Translations under genes and position numbers: made by a program
Assembly: GCF_037042905.1 (NCBI RefSeq)
Contig: NC_087247.1
Coordinates: 60,039,920-60,103,919 of the forward strand
Origin: Lytechinus pictus
Lineage: Eukaryota; Echinodermata; Echinoidea; Temnopleuroida; Toxopneustidae
Direction: 5' to 3'
Length of the DNA: 64,000 nt
Part shown: positions 35,501 to 48,409 of the stretch, in pieces
How the letters are laid out: every line of letters starts with the position of its first letter
Position numbering within the stretch: the stretch's first letter is position 1
The notes under the pieces: model-generated
What the model was told of the DNA's origin: nothing
Databases searched by the model: none
What the model saw: only the letters and a program-made list of their open reading frames with translations

Positions 35501-38500
35501 ACTATCAAATAATTCAAATCCGGGGATCAACTACCTAAACATGATGTATTAGCACTTCAGCCTTATGCACACTTTGTAAATGACTTGTCTTATATGGGAC
35601 AATATAAAGATTGTACAAGCTTATTATTATTTCTTTTTTTTTTTGGGGGGGGGTGGACTAACTCTGTCAACTGCACGTACTTGGATCTTGTTGACAAAAA
35701 CAGTGGAGAATAGAGGTACAACTAAACCGCTAGAATTAGACAACAAAAAGTTACAAACTCTACCAGGACCCCATTGGATAAAAGTTACTCTTATAGTAAC
35801 TTTGCCATCCAATGGTAACTTTCATGGAATCCTTGATTCTGATTGGCTGATTAGCACTGTTACCATGGTAGTTACCATTGGATGGCAAAGTTACTGTTAT
35901 AGTAACTTTTATTTGGTGGGGCCCAGAATTTAAAACTTATGGCCCAGCATATTGAATTAATAATCACATTGAAAAAAAAATGTGTAGCTCTATGGCTCAT
36001 TAATATCTATGGCTATTTCAAAATCTATGGAATACAAGAAATGTGAGGTTTGTAAGTAAACAAAGACAAATACATTATTTTACTGAAAATGATATATAAA
36101 ATTTGATGAAATTTAATATGGCATTCAACATAGTGCATTGTTCTTCATTAATCATACTGCCTGAAAGATAATGATTAATGATGATGGAAGATGTTTACAC
36201 GTAAAGAATGCACATTTTTTTATTTAACACATCTTTAAAAGGACATTTTTAACAAAATAAAATATGATGGATAGGTTACTTTTAAACAATAAGCAGGATA
36301 AACATATGTCAGCATCTTAAGTCTTGTAAAAAGAAAAAAAAATACAAATTTGATCTTATTGCAAAATGGTAAACCAAAGACCAAGGCTTTCCTAAAGAAT
36401 ATATTTTCTAAAATAATCTTTTTTTATTCAGAACAAATCATTTTCTTTAATACTTAACTCTAATGCTCTGAATTCAATCCTCCTCCGTCACATGTAATTC
36501 ATCATAGTGCACCACATTTTTGAAAACTTTAAGAATAGTAAGAATACAATCACTCACCTTTGATCCGATCATATCCTGATTAAATGATTTCCCTTCAAAT
36601 ACTGTAGTCAGTTTGTTCTCTGAAAATAAGGAAACCTAGTTTAAATCTCATTGTCATTAAAACCCCTTTTCTGGTGACATATAGACCTTAAGGCATTAAC
36701 TAAATTTTATTTTTTTTAATAAATCACAAGGATAGATCTTAAAACTAAGCAAATTTTGTCTAGTTCATATTCCTGACAAACTTCTATGAAATATTTTCTT
36801 TGATCAATCATTGCTAAAACAAGCACAATAAACAATTCATATATTATAAAATACATTTTGTGAGGCTTAACAAGATAACTAACTACTCCCCCATTTTTAT
36901 GTACTTATTAATCCAATAGGAAACAACAAGGCACTAAATGACACTTCAATTCATTGTTTTTTTCTTCTTTACATGGATGGAGGCCTTAGAGTTACTCTTG
37001 ATTGATTTATATTCTATTTGATTTGTGTAACATTTTAGAATGGATAATTTAAGGAATGACATACACTGGGATACTTTCTCCCTTTCTTTACAATGACTAG
37101 CAAAATCAAATAGAGTTTGATGCCTGCAGGTGAAGTAGCACCACAAAAATGACAGAATTTGAACCATTCTTTATTCCTTGAAAGAAGCACTAGACTACAT
37201 GTACGTTAAAGTGGTACCTTGTTAACACTTGATTATTGTCCTAAATAACTACATTCATGACTTTTTATTACTACATATCTAAAATCCATATTTACTTCTT
37301 GAGACCTTTGCTCCTGCCATTTTGTAGTCTTCAATCTCATCATCTTTTTTCTTTATGAGTCTGTGTAACTCTTTCTCTCTTCTCATCAGCTCTGAAACCA
37401 AGATGAGAAGTGGATTGGTGAGATGTGAAGCAGCCTAGACAACAAATAACATACACACAGAATTAAGTTCACATCCTGATATTCCATACTAAATGTTAAT
37501 TAATTCAACATTGTGATTTCAGATACCATGTTTTCTTTAAAACAATACGTGAGAAGGTCTAATTGATTTCTTTTAATCCAAAATAATTAAAATAGCCAAA
37601 ATGAAATTACAAGCGAAATTCATTCATAAACTTTTTGCAAATACATGAGCTGAGCGATAAATATATGTTAGGAATTACAAACACTTTGTAAATGATTTTT
37701 TCCCTCAAAAAATCCCCACCATTCACATGATAATAAATTACTATGTTCACTAACCCTTAATGACCTTTGACCTTGGTCATGTGACCTGAATCTCAAGCAG
37801 GATGTTCAATGATACTTGATTACTCTAATACCTAGGTTTCATGAACTAGATCTTCAACTTTCAAAATGATGATGGCAATTCAGCAAATACCTCCAACATG
37901 GCCAAAGTTCATCGACCCTAGATGACCTTTGACCTAAGTCATGTGACCTGAAACTTGCACAGAATGTTCGCGGATACTTGATTGCTCTTACATGTATATA
38001 TGCAAGTTTCATTAACGAGATCTATAAACTCTCAAAGTTATGATGGCAATTCAACTAATTCCCCCAACATAATCTAGGTTCATTGACCCTAAATGACCTT
38101 TGACCTTGGTAATGTGACCTGAAACTCACAAACGATGTTAAGTGATACTTGATTATTCTTATGTCCAGGTTTCATGAACCAGATCCATAAACTTTCAAAG
38201 TTATGATGGTAATTCAACAGATACCCACAATTTGGCCAAAGTTCATTGACCCTTAATGACCTTTGACCTTGGTCATATGACCTGAAACTAAGGCAAGGTG
38301 TTCAGTAATACTTGATCACCCTTATATTTAAGTTTCATGAACTAGGTCCATATACTTTTTAAGTTATGATGATATTTCAAAAACTTAACCTTTAGTTAAG
38401 ATTTTGATGCTGATTCCCCCAACATGGTCTAAGTTCATTGACCCTAAATGACCACTGACCTTGGTCATGTGACACCAGACTCTGGCAGGATGTTCAGTAA

Positions 38501-40052
38501 TACTTGATAACCATAATGACCAAGTTTCATGAACTATGCCCATATGCTTTTTAAGTTATGATGACATTTCAAAACTTTAACCTTCGGTTAAGATTTGATG
38601 TTGACGACGCCGCCTTTGGAAAAGTGGCGCCTTTCGTCTTGCTCTGCTATGCATGCGAGACAAAAACCCAACATACCCTCAAAAACATGTCATGAAACAT
38701 CAAGCAAGCTGGTGGTTACAGCCAGGCGTAATAGTAAGTGTGTTATTTTTTTTCTTACTTGTCACAACACCCTTCCCCCATTTAACAGCAAACAATAGTC
38801 TGATAGTTATCACATGATGAACTATATATTTTTAAAGAATCAGGTTTTATAAAGTTATAAAACTATTATTTCAAAATATGAAAATAATGAATAAATGAAA
38901 ATGTCTATTAAGTGAACTCAGTGAGACAAAATACCATGAAGATTAATTGATATCATACCATTTCATCATTAGCTTTTGAGAGAGAAAGTGTCCATTTGAA
39001 AGGCACTCCTTGAGGTAACTTAGATGTCAAATGAATCTTCAAATGTTCTTTTCTTCTGTCCTTTTCCTTGTACTGCAAGGAATACTTTACAGATTGTTTA
39101 ACTTCTTGAAGGAGATCACTTAGATGCTGCAATAGTTCACTGAGAGGAGCCTCTACACTTGGATTACATACCTGTTTAGATCAAAATAATAATGTTCTAA
39201 ATATATTACTTTTTAAAATCATTTGTATACACATTAGACATAGAAATGGGGACCGAGGAGTATTAATTGAATACAGCAATCATTATGGTCAACAGAGTTA
39301 AACTTGGGCAATTCAAGATGTGCGTAGATAGGTGTATATTTAAGCTACAGTATGTTATCCTTTTAGCACAAGGGTAGCAGTAAATTATGATGGACTATAT
39401 CAACAATAAATCCTTCATGAGAGAAGTACATCAGGATCTTGCTGCACAACAGGCATAGTTTGAATGCTTTACAAGATAATCATAAACTTAAAATTCAGTC
39501 CTATGATCAAGGCTCAAGTGCTTGGCTTATGTGGCCAAGAACGACTGCATGATCCATTATCTTCACATGATCCAACAGATTCCATGCTATTTTGATGAGG
39601 TACATATTAAAAAAACAAATGCAGTACATTAATAGGAAAATAATCCATTCATCTCTTACCTTTTGAACTTGCACTTTTATGTTAAAGCTTTAGGGTCATA
39701 TCATTAGACACATCCATTGCACAACCTTACAGTACATATTACTTCTAAGTCATCATGATGTAAAAAGTTAGATCATCATCTACATGTACAAATACTTTTA
39801 TTTTGAATGCTGTTTAAAATAAAAAAATAAAAAAATAAATTACAAAAATACCTTTGCAGTGTTGAGGACAACCTCTTTATTGCCTTGTTCTATCCAAATG
39901 GTTGTATAGTCATACACCAGAACAGTGAATGATGTCTTGGTAAACAGGCTTTTAACAAGAAGGCGATTTCCCTCAATGGTAAATGGTAGCCATGGAGCTA
40001 CAGAGAAATCAGGGGTCCTTCCGCGACGCCATTCTAAAATATTATCTGACAT
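32472..40052 (-). CDS. NHEJ1: NHEJ1/XLF, non-homologous end-joining factor (seven coding exons)
   Basis: XLF bridges DNA ends with XRCC4-ligase IV and Ku in nuclear double-strand-break repair. Seven exons on the - strand splice with consensus GT/AG and matching phases into 1,005 nt, 334 residues (human XLF has 299). N-terminal head: PWLPFTIEGNRLLVKS aligns with human PWAWLQLAENSLLAKV. The head continues with LPQGVPFKWTLSL, followed by the coiled-coil region MRREKELHRLIKKKDDEIED. An acidic and Pro/Ser-rich tail follows, ending in a basic run plus Leu-Phe, the Ku-binding motif form. Exons: 40,052-39,852; 39,171-38,959; 37,434-37,296; 36,619-36,558; 35,333-35,219; 34,447-34,269; 32,567-32,472. 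Convergent with hedgehog. Confidence 0.94.
33640..33875 (+). repeat. diverged copy of the DR1 repeat family (NHEJ1 last intron)
   Basis: AACCTTGGCCTAGTGACCTA and a tail GATGCCTATGTCTC..TGCTATGCAGACAAGACAA match the repeat at 37,745-38,665 and 58,330-58,600 at low identity. Confidence 0.65.
34269..34447 (-). CDS. NHEJ1: NHEJ1 coding exon 6 (acidic and Ser/Pro-rich tail)
   Basis: 179 nt, acceptor TGTCATGCAG, donor CACAG|GTGATT. Begins EEVSDDEIPDDDADPHDAAL, then SPVKSSPSKSPVKPSP, which offers several SP/SQ-like phosphorylation sites in keeping with the disordered XLF tail. Confidence 0.88.
34700..34890. mobile_element. MITE-like fragment in NHEJ1 intron
   Basis: CAGGGGAGCATTTTAT on the left and ATAAAACGCCCCCCAG on the right are approximate inverses, with GACAAGTCGTCAGA/TCATCTGACAAGTC nearby and ATTGGCTG..CACTGTTACCATAG in the centre. 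The same centre occurs in the element at 35,766. Confidence 0.6.
35219..35333 (-). CDS. NHEJ1: NHEJ1 coding exon 5
   Basis: 115 nt, acceptor GATATAG, donor GCAG|GTAGGT. Encodes FIDQGQDLYKEVMITRAWLK, corresponding to human NLQDLYMAVTTQE. Confidence 0.9.
35766..35924. mobile_element. hairpin MITE in NHEJ1 intron
   Basis: GACCCCATTGGATAAAAGTT followed by TATAGTAACTTTGCCATCCA returns in reverse complement on the right (TGGATGGCAAAGTTAC, then AACTTTTATTTGGTGGGG). The arms are about 55 bp around ATTGGCTGATTAGCACTG. Target duplication not certain. Confidence 0.8.
36558..36619 (-). CDS. NHEJ1: NHEJ1 coding exon 4
   Basis: 62-nt exon, acceptor TTATTTTCAG, donor AAAG|GTGAGTG. Encodes NKLTTVFEGKSFNQDMIGSK, matching human DRLKTEPFEENSFLEQFM. 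Too short for simple ORF detection. Confidence 0.9.
37296..37434 (-). CDS. NHEJ1: NHEJ1 coding exon 3 (coiled coil)
   Basis: 139 nt from acceptor TGTTGTCTAG to donor AGAA|GTAAAT; enters phase 0, leaves phase 1. Encodes ASHLTNPLLILVSELMRREK then KKDDEIEDYKMAGAKVSR, aligned with human MKDLEIQDYQESGATLIRD. Confidence 0.92.
37745..38665 (+). repeat. ~165-bp tandem repeat with DR1 nuclear-receptor motifs (NHEJ1 intron 2)
   Basis: TGACCTTTGACCT occurs at 37,761, 37,923, 38,094 and 38,257, with a variant (TGACCACTGACCT) at 38,449. Each is followed by TGGTCATGTGACCTGAAACT-like sequence. AGGTCAAAGGTCA is a DR1 hormone-response-element consensus. The block ends with a tail containing GTGGCGCC and TGCTATGCATGCGAGACAAA, which recurs at 33,800-33,870 and 58,540-58,600. 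Confidence 0.9.
38959..39171 (-). CDS. NHEJ1: NHEJ1 coding exon 2 (head domain)
   Basis: 71 codons, phase 0 at both ends, from acceptor TCTAAACAG to donor ATG|GTATGA. It encodes LSELLQHLSDLLQEVKQ and ends VPFKWTLSLSKANDEM, equivalent to human LPFYWNFHCMLAS. Confidence 0.92.
39852..40052 (-). CDS. NHEJ1: NHEJ1 coding exon 1
   Basis: 67 codons starting MSDNILEWRRGRTPDF and ending LNTAK before donor AAG|GTATTT. An acceptor-like TTTTCATTTCAG ends at 40,095, so 40,094-40,053 is probably 5'UTR of an internal exon and a non-coding first exon lies further upstream. The start at 40,052 puts about 20 residues before the conserved Pro-Trp, close to human (12). The frame is also open upstream, so an upstream coding exon is not excluded. 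Confidence 0.88.
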
Positions 40053-40094
40053 CTTGTATAAGGGACTATGCTCAGTTCTAGATCCTCTTTGTAA

Positions 40095-41590
40095 CTGAAA
40101 TGAAAATAGACCAATAGATGATTTCATTACATGCATATATGATTTAACTTATCAAGTACAGGTACAAACAACATGATGTACTGATAAATTATAGACTTCC
40201 ATTATCTACAAATACTTGTAATGCAAAGGTTATCAACCTAATAATTTTGTATGTAGGATTATTTGCATGTCAGGAATCAAAGTAGTTTGCTAAATTGCAA
40301 ATAATAATTTAGTAACCAATGCAGATAGTAGTCTACTTATATAATCTAGTACAGCTAATACTGAGCATAACATAGTCCATCAAACATGTGGCAGGTTATT
40401 GTAAGATAATTACAAGCTCAGTGCATTAAACAAAAATGTATGTCATATCCAGGAATTGTTCAGAAACCTTATCCTTGTTTAAGCAGCTGTACGCAAATAA
40501 TTTTACTGTCTATACAATTGCAATAAATCTAAGCTGTATTGCAGTGTTCTAAATCATGAAATAAAATGAATAAGTACTTTTCCATGAATTTATTAGTTTA
40601 GGAAGAGTCATATGGGATGAAAAATAAACAGAGGTTCGTTACGCAATATGTGTACACATGTAGCTGTATCCCGTAATCAAAATTGTAACATGTTAAGCCT
40701 TAATGTGCTGCAATTTAATCTCCCTACATGTAGCAAGGTTTATGATTGAGTTACAAGTTATGAATGGCACGAGAGAGATATATATCAATTTGAAAGATCT
40801 TTCTTTGTGATTTTCTTTTCTTGAAATACTTTTGTATTGGGAGTACCTTTAAAATGCAACACAACTTGCAATTTTAAAGAGTGCCTTGACAGCCAAATCT
40901 TGTAATTTCACACTCAACTTAACAGTTTTCACCATCATACTTCTGTCTCCGAACCTACAATTTTCATCTCCCTTCATTACACCTCCCGAACCTATGGACC
41001 AACAAACCCATAGAACTTCTACCCTTTTTTATCACCTACATACCTATGGACCTACAGTATGATGAACCTAGGCTACAACTGTTTAGTTGAGTGTGAAACT
41101 GCAAGAATTGGCTGTTACAGTAGATGAAGCTGTTTATAAGTGGATGTTGTGTTGCATTCTACATTATTTTAAATACAGATCAATGAACCTACAATTCTTA
41201 ACTTCCGACATTACCTAAGGATCTACAAACCTAGAACCACTCATAAAAAACATAAATATTTGGCAAGCCAAATATTCAACAAATATAAGGATAATTGTAT
41301 AACTTGTAGATTTCCTGATCTTTTTTTTTTGCCAATAGTCGTATTTTGATGATTTACATTTTCTGAATCAAACACATTTAGCGTTATATTTTCAAAAGAG
41401 ATATCAGACAAATACATCTTTTTAGATTCATTAATTTCTTTAATCTATCTGTTTATTTGTATATATGCACATACAAATTGCCCAGCAGCACATGCTGAAA
41501 GGGTCAATTTACAAAAAATTCCTGAAGTACAATGTAACAAAGCAAATGAATGAAAACGTAATTACAGTATTCTATATCAAAACTTAAGTC
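40095..41590 (-). other. NHEJ1 5' intron/flank, no gene seen
   Basis: A non-coding first exon and promoter of NHEJ1 are expected upstream of 40,095 but cannot be placed from sequence alone. Near 40,920-41,240 short phrases such as ACCTACA and CCTATGGACC recur loosely. Confidence 0.45.
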
Positions 41591-41609
41591 TACTTGAAAG
41601 ATGTATCTC

Positions 41610-42100
41610 ATAAATAGAAGATTGAGGAAGAGAGGAATAAGCACAGAGAAGGAGAGAGATTAATGTAGAGAAAGAGACAGAGAGGGATGATAGGACGTTA
41701 AGATAGAAAGAGAAAATTGAGTGAGGTAGAAAGAAAAAGAGAAAGTGGTGAAGAAGAGGAGAGTGACATGAAGAACATAGACAAAGACAAAATATTGTCA
41801 ATCATGATTGACACTACATAAAGACATGAATGACGATATGAGATACATGTACAAAATAAATTCTATAAACATTCAACATGAGTTTAACAGGACAATAATT
41901 GTGATCATTTCAGATATTCCATATACGTAGGCCTATATGTGTACTACAAAAATGATAGAAAGGATTGAAAAAAGAGAGATGGACAGAGAAGGAAATAAAT
42001 TGAGAAAGGGGTATGGGAAAGGACTCAAGGAGGGAAATAGAATTGTACTATAAGGATAGGAACAGAGAAAGGAAAGAGGGAGAACGAAAATAAGGAAAAA
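41610..42100 (+). repeat. polypurine (GA-rich) tracts
   Basis: Two blocks (41,618-41,770 and 41,950-42,100) are almost pure A/G on the + strand with degenerate GAGA/GGAA units. They create false Ser/Leu/Phe-rich frames on the other strand. Confidence 0.8.
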
Positions 42101-42529
42101 ATGCATGTAAACATTATTAGTATATAACAACATTAGCTGGAAATTGAGACAGAAGGAATGCAGGCTGACATGGTGACAAAGGGAATGGCTGTATAACCAA
42201 AATACAGGAATTGTGGAAAACAACTTCAATATCTTTGCAAGATGACGAATAGTGGATTTACGGTATCATTCGGTATTGCATTTAATTGTGGGGAGACCAG
42301 TCATGTTGCGTAATTGTCTAGTGCTAGAAAAAGACCTGTGTTGGCAGTAGGTGTTTAGGTCCTTTTGGCATTGATGCAGCAGAAAGCTGCTTTGCTTTGG
42401 CCTATGCCGAGTTCCTACACTGTTACAGGAGTTCTTTCAACATTCACTAAAATTTGTAAAAAAAAAGTAAGCATCCAATTTATGTAAAGCAAAGATCCAA
42501 GCACTCGTTCATTGCAACCACCTTGCCAC

Positions 42530-42832
42530 TCCTATGGTGAATCTAGAATCTACATGTAGATCTATGCAGTACACAACACACACTTAAAAAAGTCTTTACA
42601 ATATCAGTTTTGTAACAAAAAATACTTATTTCCATACAGTTGTGATTTAATTCGACATTAGTAACTTGGGCCTTTTGTTGGGGATCATTTTTTTATTCAC
42701 CGTAGCACTCAAAAACTTTAATTTTGAGCATATTTTTGCAAAGACCACCTGTTGGTGCAAAGTAAAATTGTCAGAAAATTGTCATTCAATAATCACAATT
42801 TTAATTAAGAAAAAATAATAAAAAGAATTCAT
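42530..42832 (-). repeat. family C repeat, degenerate copy 4
   Basis: TTCCATACAGTTGTGATTTA, CACTCAAAAACTTTAATTTTGAGCATATTTTTG and TTTTAATTAAGAAAAAATAA align with the copies at 51,689-52,686 and 56,057-56,522, at lower identity. Confidence 0.75.
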
Positions 42833-43228
42833 TTTATAATCTAACAGTTAGATCCTAGTCCCTACTTTCGTTATCCTTTCAAAGAATAAGTAGGCTAGGC
42901 GATTGCACTAGATTTGTGCTGTAAACATGTGTCCAAAAAGTCAATAGGTGAGTTGGCCTCAAATTTTCTTTCTATATTTTGAGTGAACAAATTGGTTATC
43001 TAATGATATGACATGTTTCCATGGCTCCTCTCAGATGCTCACACAGTCCTAGGTCAGCATAAAGACTTTAAAATGCCTATTTTTAGCCACTAGCCCACAC
43101 AGTATAGCATATAGGGATGCACCCATATGCATAGTTCTACACACTCATACACATACAGCATCAAGAAAAAAAAAAATATTGAACTATTTTTATAGAAAGA
43201 CAAACAAGGGGGAAAGTGTGGCTTCATA

Positions 43229-44830
43229 TCAGGGGCGGATCCAGCTTTCGCCAATAGGGGGGGGGGGGCCGAAAAAAAATTTACCCACATTTTCCCCGAT
43301 CAGCCGCTCAAAGTTGATTTTTACTTGTTTTTTGGAAGGGGTAGTCCTAACAGTCACTTGTTCGCTTTATTCTCACAAAACATAAATACATAATCTCATA
43401 TATAAGCCCTAATTGAATAGTACGAGCCCGAAGCGCAAGCTAAATTTTTAAGGAAATTTTATGTATTTTGTCCTGAAAATTGAACATTCTGAACAATGAT
43501 TGTGATCGTGAAGAACATGTCTATATTTAACTAAATAATCAATGCGAGTGCGAATCGCGAGCAGACATTTTTGATATACGATTGGCCTGATGGGGAAAAC
43601 AGACCTATAAGGACTGTTTGCAGTTAACCATGAAAACGATACTTATTTCAACAATCAAATAATATGAGCGCGGAGCGCGAACTGAAAATCTTTGACATTT
43701 TGACCTAAAAATTTGACATTCTAAGCAGTTTTGTAATCATAAACAGGATAGGTATATAAATAAACATTTCATGCGAGCGCGAAGCGCGAGCAAAAAAATG
43801 AGATTTAGAATTAAAAGATTTGACACACTATTCATGTTTTGTAAATCACGAGAAGGAAGACTAATTGGATATCTTCCTACACTAATAATGCGCGCGCGAA
43901 GCGCGAGAAGAAAATTTTTGATATTCTGATATGAAACTGTATAATTCATGCACGTTTTGAATAAAGAACAAACTGCGTATCTATTGTGTGCGCGTGTTTT
44001 TGAGATTTAGACCAAGATTCTAGGAATTCGAAATACATTTATTTATTATGAAAATCAATAATGCACGAGCGCGAGCTGAAAAAAAATTGGTGGCGATCTG
44101 AAGAGGGTCAATTTGAGCACTATTTCAAGCATCGTAGGAATATTGTTAAGTGGATATGGATCGTACTTCACAAATGATGCGAGCGCGAAGCGCAAGCCAA
44201 TTTTTTTTATTAATTATTTTTTAGACCCAGCACCCGGGGAAATTGCAAGGACATTTCTCATCATATGAAAATGACAATTTTCCTATTCCTCGTCCTAATT
44301 AAAAAGCGCGAGATGAAATTTGTCGATATGGATATTCCATTCTAAAAAAGGGAAATTTCATAATTAGGAATTCATGAAAATGTTACCTTATTTATCAATC
44401 TAATATGAATGAGAGCTCGAAATCTGTTGATATTAAGGCCTGAAAACCGGACATTTTAAGCATTTTTCAAATATTGTTTTTCGGTCTACTTGTGCGCATA
44501 TGGTAATCCTCCTATAGATGCAGAGCTAATCTGCTGTTGATGGAGTGCAGGAGACCCATGTGTAGGAGGCAGGAGAATGTCTTGATGCGCGAGGAGTTGC
44601 GGTAGTGTGGTTTACCTACATGTGAACCAGCAGAATGCGGTGCCAATGCAAGTAGGTCTCTGGGGATCGGGCCGCCGTTACGAGGCCGTAAATTAAACAT
44701 GGGTATAATACCTCCTTCATACTTTTCTGTCTGTTTTTCAGCGTTTCTCTCAAGTTAAAAGGACTTTCTTTTTGTTGCCAAAAAATAGGGGGGGCCGGCT
44801 CGGCCCCCCCCCCCCCCTTGGATTCTAGTG
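43229..44830. mobile_element. hAT-like element carrying a ~118-bp GCGAGCGCGAAGCGCGAGC minisatellite
   Basis: Starts CAGGGGCGGATCCAGC. GCGAGCGCGAAGCGCGAGC or variants recur near 43,418, 43,540, 43,667, 43,773, 43,891, 44,066, 44,180, 44,303 and 44,409, mostly 106-127 bp apart. Units share GATATTCTGA, GGACATTCTAAGCA and TTGTAATCATGAA stretches. The right side ends in a C-run and TTGGATTC. It is homologous to 61,370-62,347. No coding capacity; target duplication not visible. Confidence 0.8.
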
Positions 44831-44867
44831 AATTAATCGATGATTTCCTATACACTATTTTAACAAT

Positions 44868-46013
44868 GAATGAATGAAACTGTTTGTGTAAATTATTGGG
44901 CTATAATGTTATGATTTTTCATGTAAAATGTCTATATACACGATATATGTCACAACTGTCACTTGTAATTCCACAAAATATTTTTTTCTAAAGAAATGCC
45001 ATTCTACTTTTTCAAACCTTTCTGAATTTCATGAAACCATATGGTTTGTCTTATTTTCCAGAGTTTCAATACTGTATATAAAAAAATAGTGATCATCAAG
45101 GGAAGTCCAAATAGATGATTGATATGTAAATATATGTTTTTTTAAATCTTATAATAATTTCACATTAGCATGCAAGAGGAAGTCATCTTCCAGGCTAGGG
45201 TGGATCAATTAGAAAGGTTTTTTTTTCATGCTCAATGACAAAGAAATTACAGTGAAAATCACCAGTTTAGCTGAAGGGATTCACAAAAAGAATACGCCTA
45301 CATGAAGTCAATTAAAATGGTTAGAATCACTATTTCATGTTCTATGGAGATAAAAAAAAGTACTTTTTCAGTTCCCTTTATGACAAATCAATTACTGAAA
45401 TCAACATAGGCCTACTATTTATAGTTTCTGAATCCAAATCCTGCAATCAAATGCAGTATATATTATGTGTCGTATGGGACAACTTTTAATAGCACAATTA
45501 TTGACAAATGAAGGGCAGTAATTACATCCTCATGGGATAAATCGATCACCCATGGGTAAAAGATAGAGAAACTGATATTGTGAAATTGCATCATCAAAAA
45601 TAAAATTGTAGGAAAAACTTTAGCATTTTCAAGTGTCGTACCGTACATTGCCAAAAATAGGTTCGGAAAAATCAGGGCTGCCCCTATTATGGATCATGAA
45701 AATGTTGTAGATATTATTTGGAACCATCAATGATACATTATTCCATTGACCTGCAATATTTTCAATCTTCTCGTGCTTTGCCAATAATCATTTCAAGCAG
45801 TGTTTGTACTTGACTATTTAATCAGCAAAATTATTGAAAATTGAAAATTCCATTGTTTCCCCCCAAAAAAAACTATATCTGACTTAACTTTTGGTTAAAA
45901 CTCATAATTTTCATAAAATTTAGGTATCATAGTAAAATATGACACTACCTAAGACTTATTGAAAGCATGTTGAAATTTATGATAGTTTTGAAGTTCTAGT
46001 GTGGAATCGCCCT
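44868..46013 (-). mobile_element. family D element, copy 2 (inverted, truncated)
   Basis: Reverse complement of 24,871 to about 26,050 with scattered changes; its terminus GGAATCGCCCTA matches the family D end. It retains GTGTCGTATGGGAC and GTGTCGTACCGTAC versions of the subterminal motif. It stops abruptly on the left, and a LINE begins within a few bases of its right end. Confidence 0.85.
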
Positions 46014-46018
46014 AACAC

Positions 46019-48405
<2,387 letters not shown>

Positions 48406-48409
48406 TTAC

